Positions 57,526 through 64,000 of a stretch of DNA of 64,000 bases are shown here, piece after piece; position 1 is the stretch's first letter, and each line of letters opens with the position of its first letter. The stretch comes from Paenibacillus aceti (lineage in GTDB: Bacteria; Bacillota; Bacilli; Paenibacillales; Paenibacillaceae): the NCBI RefSeq assembly GCF_003614185.1, contig NZ_KZ987724.1, positions 892,771-956,770 of the forward strand, given 5' to 3'. Below the pieces are notes generated by a model. The model searched no databases, had not been told where the DNA came from, and was given only the letters and a program-made list of their open reading frames with translations. The position numbers and the translations under genes were made by a program.

Positions 57526-60051
57526 ATGCAGAATAGAGAAACGATACCAATCGATGAAGTATTGCCGTTGTTAATAGAGAAGTTAAAAGTATTCGGACGG
57601 GCTGTGCTGACGGCGGAGCCGGGAGCGGGGAAGACGACGCGGACACCGCTGGCCCTGCTGAATGAAGCGTGGCTGGATGGTCAGCAGATCATTATGCTGG
57701 AGCCCAGGCGGCTGGCTGCGCGTGCGGCGGCTGTCTATATGGCGCAGCAATTGGGGGAACAGGTTGGTGAGACGGTAGGTTATCGGATCCGCACGGAGAG
57801 CCGCGTGTCGGCCCGGACGAGAATTACCGTTGTGACGGAAGGAATTCTGACGCGAATGCTGCAGAATGATCCGGGTTTGGACGGAGTCGGGCTAATTATA
57901 TTTGATGAATTCCACGAACGCAGTCTGCACGCAGACCTCGGATTAGCTCTGGCTATGCAGAGCCGTTCTTTGCTGCGGGAGGACCTGCGTATTCTGGTGA
58001 TGTCGGCTACATTGGACGCAGCTGCGGTGGCCGGGCTGCTGGAAGATGCTCCGGTGATTGACTGCCAAGGAAGCATGTATCCCGTGGAGACGAAGTATAT
58101 GCCCCAGGGAGCGAATGAGCCGCTGGAAGCGGCGGTGTCCCGCGTTGTACAGCATGCGCTGAGCGCCCATTCGGGCAGCTTGCTCGTATTCCTGCCCGGG
58201 GCTGGCGAGATCCGTCGCGTGCTAAGCGCGCTGGAGCCGAGGGTGGGCAGCGATTGTATACTGACCCCCCTGTATGGGGCGCTGCCGCAGGAGCTGCAGC
58301 AACAGGCGATTGCTGCACCGCCTCCAGGGAAGCGCAAAATCGTGCTGGCGACGTCGATCGCCGAGTCCAGCCTGACTGTGTCCGGGATCACGGTCGTCAT
58401 CGACAGCGGCCTGCGTCGTACCGCCTTGTTCTCTCCGCGCACCGGCATGAGCCGGCTGGCGACGATGCGCGCGGCCCGCGACTCCGCCGACCAGCGTCGC
58501 GGCCGGGCCGGCCGCCTCGCTCCAGGCGTGTGCTACCGCCTCTGGAGCGAGGCGGAACACCGCCTGCTGGCGCCTGCCACGCCGCCGGAAATGCTGGAAG
58601 CGGACCTGACGCCGCTTGCATTAGAGCTGGCTGCCTGGGGCGCCAGCCCAGAGGAGCTGCGCTGGCTGGACGTGCCGCCAGCCGCTCCATACCGCCAGGC
58701 CGCCGGGCTGCTGCGCCAGCTCGGCGCCTTCGATGCGGCCGGCGTGATCACGCCGCACGGCCGCCAAATGGCCCAGCTCGGCCTGCATCCGCGCCTTGCG
58801 CATATGCTGCTACGCGCTGTCCCGCTGGGCCTCTCCCGCGCGGCCTGCCGTCTGGCCGCGCTGCTCGAAGAGCGCGACCTGTTCCGCGGTCAGGCCGCAG
58901 CCCAGGACAGCGATCTTCGCAGCCGCTTATCGCTGGTCATGACCAGCGGCGAAGCGGGCAGCGGCCCCTCTCGCCACGCGGATGTGGATCGCTCCGCCTT
59001 GCAGCGCCTGCTACAAGTGAGCAGCCAATGGGAGCGACAGCTTCATAAGCTGTGCCTTGCCGAACAGGCTGCACAGGAGGATTGGCAATCGTATTGCGGC
59101 CTGCTTGTGTCTTTGGCCTATCCAGATCGGATCGCACAGCGGCGGTCGGACGGCAGGTATTTGCTGCGTTCCGGTCGTGGAGCCGCGTTCCGCACCCGTC
59201 AGCTGCTGGGGGAAGAACCCTTCCTTGCCATCGCCGAGGTGGATGATGAGGGAGCAGAGGGGCGGATACTGCTGGCCGCTCCACTGTCGGAAGAGCATCT
59301 ACATCAATTTTACCGGGAACAGATGGAGGAGGGCGCTCGTGCAGATTGGAATGAACAGACCGGTACAGTACAGGTGCGCCGTCGTCTGACTTTAGGAGCG
59401 ATTCTACTGCAAGACAGGCCTGACCCACATCCGACGCCAGAGCGGATTACGGAAGCGCTGCTCGCCGCGGTGGCCGAGCAAATCGATGTATTGCTGCCCT
59501 GGAATGCCAAGTCAAAGCAATTGCAAGCGCGGGTCGAATTCCTACGTCGCCTCGATCCTTCCTGGCCGGATCTAAGAAGTGAGGCGCTGACTGCCAATGT
59601 TCATGATTGGCTCGCTCCTTATGTCAGCGGGATGCGCAAGAGATCGGAGCTGCAGAATCTCTCCATGTATATAATCCTTGAGAATATGCTCGGCTGGGAG
59701 CGCATGCAGGAACTGCAGGCAGAAGTGCCTACCCATCTGCAAGTACCGAGCGGCTCGAGGATACCGATTCAATATGAAGGCCCGCAGGCGCCTTATGTTT
59801 CGGTCCGTCTGCAGGAGGTGTTCGGCATGATGGAGACGCCGCGCATCGGCTATGGACGTATCCCGATTACACTGCACTTGTTGTCGCCCGCCAACCGTCC
59901 GGTCCAGGTGACCTCGGATTTGCGCAGCTTCTGGAGCGGCACTTATTTTGAGATCAAAAAGGATCTGAAGGGTCGCTATCCGAAGCATTATTGGCCGGAT
60001 GATCCGCTCCAGGCCTCGGCCACCCGCAAGGTCCGCCCCAGCAAACCTTGA
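57526..60051 (+). CDS. hrpB: ATP-dependent DEAH-box helicase HrpB
   Basis: 841 residues from ATG 57526, ribosome site ACAGGAG; TTG 57457 extends the frame without signal. Walker A AEPGAGKTTRTP, DEFH box (FDEFHERSLHADL), SAT (MSATLD), QRRGRAGR motif VI, and the C-terminal HrpB_C domain (FWSGTYFEIKKDLKGRYPKH, then YWPDDP). The middle third is markedly GC-rich compared with its ends. HrpB cellular role is not firmly known; RNA remodelling is presumed. Confidence 0.93.
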   Translation: MQNRETIPIDEVLPLLIEKLKVFGRAVLTAEPGAGKTTRTPLALLNEAWLDGQQIIMLEPRRLAARAAAVYMAQQLGEQVGETVGYRIRTESRVSARTRITVVTEGILTRMLQNDPGLDGVGLIIFDEFHERSLHADLGLALAMQSRSLLREDLRILVMSATLDAAAVAGLLEDAPVIDCQGSMYPVETKYMPQGANEPLEAAVSRVVQHALSAHSGSLLVFLPGAGEIRRVLSALEPRVGSDCILTPLYGALPQELQQQAIAAPPPGKRKIVLATSIAESSLTVSGITVVIDSGLRRTALFSPRTGMSRLATMRAARDSADQRRGRAGRLAPGVCYRLWSEAEHRLLAPATPPEMLEADLTPLALELAAWGASPEELRWLDVPPAAPYRQAAGLLRQLGAFDAAGVITPHGRQMAQLGLHPRLAHMLLRAVPLGLSRAACRLAALLEERDLFRGQAAAQDSDLRSRLSLVMTSGEAGSGPSRHADVDRSALQRLLQVSSQWERQLHKLCLAEQAAQEDWQSYCGLLVSLAYPDRIAQRRSDGRYLLRSGRGAAFRTRQLLGEEPFLAIAEVDDEGAEGRILLAAPLSEEHLHQFYREQMEEGARADWNEQTGTVQVRRRLTLGAILLQDRPDPHPTPERITEALLAAVAEQIDVLLPWNAKSKQLQARVEFLRRLDPSWPDLRSEALTANVHDWLAPYVSGMRKRSELQNLSMYIILENMLGWERMQELQAEVPTHLQVPSGSRIPIQYEGPQAPYVSVRLQEVFGMMETPRIGYGRIPITLHLLSPANRPVQVTSDLRSFWSGTYFEIKKDLKGRYPKHYWPDDPLQASATRKVRPSKP

Positions 60052-60060
60052 GAGGAAGTC

Positions 60061-60193
60061 TAACGAAACACCATATCGTTATTTATGCCAAAACAGGCTC
60101 TGCAAAAATGTAACGAAACAGGGCATCGCTATTCTGCCCAATAAGCCGCTAAAGGCCTGAATTTGCCGCAAATAACGATACATAGTTTCGTTA
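60061..60193. repeat. Family A module with three units (A4)
   Basis: Forward units at 60061 and 60110 and one reverse unit at 60173 (steps 49, 63). The expected fourth unit near 60223 is replaced by the terminator. It starts ten bases after the hrpB stop. Confidence 0.82.
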
Positions 60194-60220
60194 GAACGAT
60201 TCCATATACCGCTCTGCTTC

Positions 60221-60272
60221 CCAATAAAAAACCGCCTGTTGAACTTCATTTCAGCAGGCGGTTTTTTATTGG
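60221..60272. terminator. Strong bidirectional terminator between hrpB and AraC genes
   Basis: CCAATAAAAAACCGCCTG and its complement form a stem of over 17 bp, giving T-tracts on both strands. Confidence 0.93.
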
Positions 60273-60307
60273 CATATTTGCGACCCATAATTGCTCTTAG
60301 ATGTTAC

Positions 60308-61162
60308 TTATTTCTTTCGAAGCTCTGACGGTGGGAGGCCGAAATAGTCTGAAAATTGCTTGGAAAAGTAATGGATACTTGAATAGCCCAGGCTTTCTGC
60401 TACAGAGGTGATGGATTGATCCGTCTCATGGATCATGGCGTAAGCTCGGTGCATCTTAATACGGACAAGGTATTCGTTCGGGGAAAGTCCCGTCATTTGT
60501 TTGAACAAGCTGTAAAATTGCGATTTCTTTAATTGGCACAGCTCAAGCCAATGCTGGTAGGGCGGATGTCCTCCAGGAAACTGCTCCATCAAGTCGATGA
60601 TTTTCTGAATTCGGTAATCTGGAATATTATCGGATAGCTTCAGATTGGCTAACTGGAGAATCCAGCTGTACAGCAGGCTATTGACAATCTCGTCCTTAAA
60701 ATGAATAGCTACTCGATTTAACCTTATGATTTGGATAAAGGTCTGTATCATTTCAGGGTACCCCGATAACTGGATCACTCCCATTAATGAGTTAAGCACC
60801 TTTTTATCTTCAACTACAGACATCAGATCTTCATCATAATCCCGAGGGGGATCAAAGTAGAGGTGGATCAGGGTCTGTTTCTTCGAGTAAAAATCGCAAT
60901 ACATATCGTAAGCAGAAATCGGCTGGGATTCGCTAATATTGAAGGAATGATTGACCCCGGGAGGAATGAATAGCAGGGTTCCTTTTCGTAGAGGGTAGCT
61001 GCGACCGTTCATATGAATAGTGCCCATTCCTTTGTCAATGAGATGAAAAGCACAGCAATATCCAAAGCGATTCCGTTCTTTGACTCTGCCAGAGTACGAA
61101 TAATAATGCGCGGCGCGGATCGAAGGTTTAATAGTTGCCATAGAGGACATCTCGTGCATCAT
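60308..61162 (-). CDS. AraC-family regulator of the fucoside cluster
   Basis: 284 residues from ATG 61162 (a second ATG is 61159), GAGGAGAGGG ribosome site. Cupin-like N-terminus (HLIDKGMGTIHMNGRSYPLR, LLFIPPGVNHSFNISESQP), C-terminal double HTH with the DQSITSVAESLGYSSIHYFS signature. Divergent from the GH29 gene, 205 bases away, so it probably activates it. Confidence 0.92.
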   Translation of the reverse strand: MMHEMSSMATIKPSIRAAHYYSYSGRVKERNRFGYCCAFHLIDKGMGTIHMNGRSYPLRKGTLLFIPPGVNHSFNISESQPISAYDMYCDFYSKKQTLIHLYFDPPRDYDEDLMSVVEDKKVLNSLMGVIQLSGYPEMIQTFIQIIRLNRVAIHFKDEIVNSLLYSWILQLANLKLSDNIPDYRIQKIIDLMEQFPGGHPPYQHWLELCQLKKSQFYSLFKQMTGLSPNEYLVRIKMHRAYAMIHETDQSITSVAESLGYSSIHYFSKQFSDYFGLPPSELRKK

Positions 61163-61367
61163 ATCCCTCTCCTCATTTTACAAAATGTTAAATTTAGAGT
61201 AACCAGCCCACTGCTTGAGAGTCAAGGCTGATCATCACGTATGAATATTTTTTACCGGAAAAAAGTACAAAGGAGCGGAAGTTATTCTAAATACAATACG
61301 GATCAGAAGGATGATAATAGATCTGGAACAGATACCATAATTGAGCTGAAATACGGGAGGGTATGGA

Positions 61368-63497
61368 ATGAAAAATGTCGTCCAAGCTGCGGTGAGATTG
61401 ACCGGACCTGATGGGCAAGTGGAACTTTCGGTCGGAGAATATTCACAATCTTCCTTCAAAGAACTGGGGCTGAAAGAAAGCAGCACCTATAACTCAATAC
61501 ATGTGGCGAAGGGATATCAAGCCATCCTATATGTAGAAGATCATTTTAGAGGAAAATCAACAGTTCTATGTGAAGGCCTTTATGAGAAGAGGGAGAGGGC
61601 TGACGGAATTTCACCTCTAGAACTCAAGTCGATACGTGTTATTCATCCTGTAAATCTATCGGCGGAGGAACGTGATCATCAAGAGATTGAGCGTGCTATC
61701 CACGAATGGTGGCCCCAATCGCTAGAAAATATGGAGTCCCGGATAGCCTGGTGGCGGGAAGCTCGATTTGGATGCTTCATACACTGGGGACTGTATTCTC
61801 TGTCGGGGGGAAGATGGAAGGGCAGCAAATCGGAAGGCTATGCGGAACATTTGATGAGAGCGAAGAAGATTCGTCTACAAGAATACCAAGAGACATTTAT
61901 CGATAAATTTCATCCGCAGAAGTTTAATGCAGAGAGTTGGGTGCAGCTGATCAAAGCGGCGGGAATGAAGTATATCGTGATTACAGCCAAGCATCATGAC
62001 GGATTTGCCCTCTATCCTTCCGATGTTTATCCGTATGATATCCGTATGACTCCATTCCAGCGCGATCCATTACTGGAGTTAAAAGAGGCTTGTGCAAAAC
62101 ACGACATCAAGTACGGATTCTACTATTCACATGCTTTTGATTGGGAACACCCGGATGCACCGGGTAATGACTGGGAATATTCGAATCCTGGTGGTGATCT
62201 TAGACTCTATGAAGGGGAAGGAAAGCTGTGGTTCACCGAACATCCCGAGCTTGTACCTAGAGTAGCGGATTACTATGTGGATCGCAAATCTATTCCCCAA
62301 ATTTTGGAACTGATCGATAAGTATGAACCTGATATTTTATGGTTTGATACGCCACATAAACTGCCTTTATCCGAAAATCTCAGAATCCTGGAAGCGATTC
62401 GTAAAGCAGATGATCGTATAGTGATCAACGGTCGTTTGGCCGCCGGACAAGATTACGATACATTTGCGGATTATGTGAACACCGGAGATCGCGCGCATGA
62501 GATTATTCCCTGTGAGGGAGATTGGGAGACCATTCCAACAACCAATGAGTCCTACGGTTATTCCATAGATGATGACAGTCATAAACCGGCGTCTGAGTTC
62601 ATTCAATTGCTAGTGAAAGCCGCGGCGCGTGGAGGCAATATGCTTATGAATCTAGGCCCAAAAGGGGATGGAGCCATTGACGAGCGAGATATCGCTATCC
62701 TCCATGAGATAGGTGCATGGCTTGAAGTGAACGGAGAGAGTATTTACGGAACTAGCAGATCACCGTTGGAGGTTCATCAATGGGGTGAATCCACAAGAAA
62801 AGGTAATATGCTCTATCTACATGTGTTCGATTGGCCTCAGGATGGAAAGCTGGTGCTAGGCGGATTGATGAATCATATCCGTAAAGCGTGGATTTTATCG
62901 GAGAACTCTCGAAAAGCCTTGGTAACCCGAAGGCTGAATTATTGCGATTGGATCATAGACCTGCCCCTATCTCCGCCAACCCCATCCTCCTGTTGTTCAG
63001 TTATCGCAGTTGAGGTAGTAGGAGAACCACGAGTTCGTTCGGGGCGTCTGATTGGTGAACGGGGTATTAACGTGTTTAGAAGCTTTGATGCCATAGTTAG
63101 CGAGGGGATGCGTTATGGAGACGGTAAGAAAGGAAATGAATATATCGATCACTGGACGAGTACGAAGCAACGTGTGACATGGAAAATCCGTGCCAATCAT
63201 TCCATGAGAGTCAAGCTGGTACTTAAATATAAGGCTTTGGATGGAATGGGAGGCGTAGTTCAGGTCGAGCTAGGAGACAAGATGTATCAGGAACCGATTA
63301 TAACAGGTACTGATTATGCAGCAGTGGAGACTGAATTTACGATAGGGGCTGGCAAACAGGATCTATCCATTGTAGCTGTTCAGATCGATGGCACTGAGTT
63401 AATGAGAATCTACTCGGTGACGATCTCACCGCTCGAGGTGTATGAAGACGGCAAGAGGGAGACATTTGAACGAGACCTTACTGATGTGGGAAACTAA
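61368..63497 (+). CDS. GH29 alpha-L-fucosidase with N-terminal crystallin-like domain
   Basis: 709 residues, ATG 61368 after GGGAGGG. Residues ~1-95 resemble a beta/gamma-crystallin-type sandwich (SIHVAKGYQAILYVEDHFRG). The GH29 barrel starts at ~125 (WWREARFGCFIHWGLYSLSG), with KHHDGFALYPSD, the nucleophile Asp in DILWFDTP (~326) and GGNMLMNLGPKGDG. A C-terminal beta region (~560-700) follows. No signal peptide, so it probably acts on imported fucosides in the cytosol. Confidence 0.9.
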   Translation: MKNVVQAAVRLTGPDGQVELSVGEYSQSSFKELGLKESSTYNSIHVAKGYQAILYVEDHFRGKSTVLCEGLYEKRERADGISPLELKSIRVIHPVNLSAEERDHQEIERAIHEWWPQSLENMESRIAWWREARFGCFIHWGLYSLSGGRWKGSKSEGYAEHLMRAKKIRLQEYQETFIDKFHPQKFNAESWVQLIKAAGMKYIVITAKHHDGFALYPSDVYPYDIRMTPFQRDPLLELKEACAKHDIKYGFYYSHAFDWEHPDAPGNDWEYSNPGGDLRLYEGEGKLWFTEHPELVPRVADYYVDRKSIPQILELIDKYEPDILWFDTPHKLPLSENLRILEAIRKADDRIVINGRLAAGQDYDTFADYVNTGDRAHEIIPCEGDWETIPTTNESYGYSIDDDSHKPASEFIQLLVKAAARGGNMLMNLGPKGDGAIDERDIAILHEIGAWLEVNGESIYGTSRSPLEVHQWGESTRKGNMLYLHVFDWPQDGKLVLGGLMNHIRKAWILSENSRKALVTRRLNYCDWIIDLPLSPPTPSSCCSVIAVEVVGEPRVRSGRLIGERGINVFRSFDAIVSEGMRYGDGKKGNEYIDHWTSTKQRVTWKIRANHSMRVKLVLKYKALDGMGGVVQVELGDKMYQEPIITGTDYAAVETEFTIGAGKQDLSIVAVQIDGTELMRIYSVTISPLEVYEDGKRETFERDLTDVGN

Positions 63498-63517
63498 CCT
63501 AGAAGGGGCTTTAAACC

Positions 63518-64000
63518 ATGGAAAACGAACGATTTATTGATCGATTATTACCGGCACCGATACACGGTGGATTCGTGATGAAGGATTACTGGATTTGGTG
63601 TGGGTCCGTTATCAAGGGGGACGACGGTCGCTATTATATGTTTGCATCACGTTGGCCTAAGTATTTGCCGATGCATCCTGGCTGGCTTCTGGAATCGGAA
63701 ATTGTTCTTGCCGTGTCGGATACACCTGTGGGGCCATTTAAATTCCAGGAAGTGGTGCTTACTTCTAGAGGTGCTCAATATTGGGATGGCCGGAGTGTTC
63801 ATAACCCTTTTATTGTAAAGTATAAGGATCATTATCTTCTCTATTATATGGGGGCCACTCATCCATTTGATGATATATCTCCTGGAGACGAGCTTACGTT
63901 AGAGGACCCCCGGGTCATCGTGGCCCGCGCAAATAAAAGAATCGGTCTAGCCATTTCCCAAAGTGTGCACGGTCCCTGGAAACGCCTGGACGCACCAATT
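63518..64000 (+). CDS. GH43/GH117-like glycoside hydrolase (partial, 3' end off the window)
   Basis: 161 codons visible from ATG 63518 (AGAAGGGGC upstream). Five-bladed beta-propeller start: WIWCGSVIKGDDGRYYMFAS, VLAVSDTPVGPFKF, WDGRSVHNPFIVKYKDHYLL YYMG. The HNP motif and repeated blade ends fit clan-F type enzymes. It is 20 bases after the fucosidase and probably in the same operon. The catalytic residues cannot all be checked because the gene runs off the edge. Confidence 0.82.
   Translation, partial: MENERFIDRLLPAPIHGGFVMKDYWIWCGSVIKGDDGRYYMFASRWPKYLPMHPGWLLESEIVLAVSDTPVGPFKFQEVVLTSRGAQYWDGRSVHNPFIVKYKDHYLLYYMGATHPFDDISPGDELTLEDPRVIVARANKRIGLAISQSVHGPWKRLDAPI

Noticed and set aside
58254-59048. 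264-codon overlapping ORF inside hrpB
   Set aside because: It comes from the GC-rich part of hrpB in another frame, is Arg/Ala/Gly-rich with no ribosome site; hrpB itself is clearly the real frame.

Overview
The window looks like a chromosomal segment of a Paenibacillus-type, spore-forming member of the Bacillota. The signs are moderate GC, strong AGGAGG-type ribosome sites, frequent GTG/TTG starts, a miaB-ricA pair, a YetF/DUF1657 pair, a BmrCD-type exporter, a YpdA-type bacillithiol reductase, an S-layer-homology protein and several two-gene AraC/sugar clusters. No rRNA, tRNA or CRISPR array was seen. The species call is inference; the gene families are recognised from the translated sequence.

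Layout. 0-11 kb is core metabolism: YetF (cut by the left edge), DUF1657, MiaB, RicA, a hotdog thioesterase, a Nudix/NrtR-like protein next to nicotinate phosphoribosyltransferase, a two-gene 2-oxoacid:ferredoxin oxidoreductase, and an AcuI/YhdH-type reductase. 12-15 kb is a catabolic trio (two Gfo/Idh/MocA oxidoreductases around an AraC regulator). 15.7-24.5 kb is a run of small stress, acetyltransferase and cofactor genes with one complete IS3-family element. 24.4-27 kb is AT-rich and decayed, with frameshifted relics of a possible toxin/immunity pair. 27-29 kb has a small Xre-regulated locus and an SLH protein. 30-34 kb is the bmrCD exporter with a leader/attenuator. 34-43 kb mixes single genes, a second exporter and redox genes. 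43.8-51.9 kb is a polysaccharide-utilisation cluster (membrane AraC regulator, LplBCA-type transporter, secreted beta-helix protein). 52-54 kb is a YtrA-type GntR/ABC operon. 54-60 kb holds an SDR, GluQ and HrpB. 60.3-64 kb is a fucoside cluster (AraC, GH29, GH43-like, cut by the right edge).

Most unusual observation. Ten intergenic loci carry short modules of regularly spaced palindromes. Eight have four units, one has three, and one has two before an IS3 element. Four unrelated palindrome sequences occur: A TAACGAAAC..TATCGTTA, B CCTGCA-n4-TGCAGG, C CGGACA-n4-TGTCCG, D TAAGTG..CAGCTA. All four share nearly one geometry: starts spaced about 50, 60-62 and 50 bp, spanning about 176-183 bp. Within a module every unit belongs to one family. 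The linkers differ between loci but keep their length. The function is unknown; an architectural or protein-binding array, a four-hairpin RNA, or a non-autonomous repeat are the main options.
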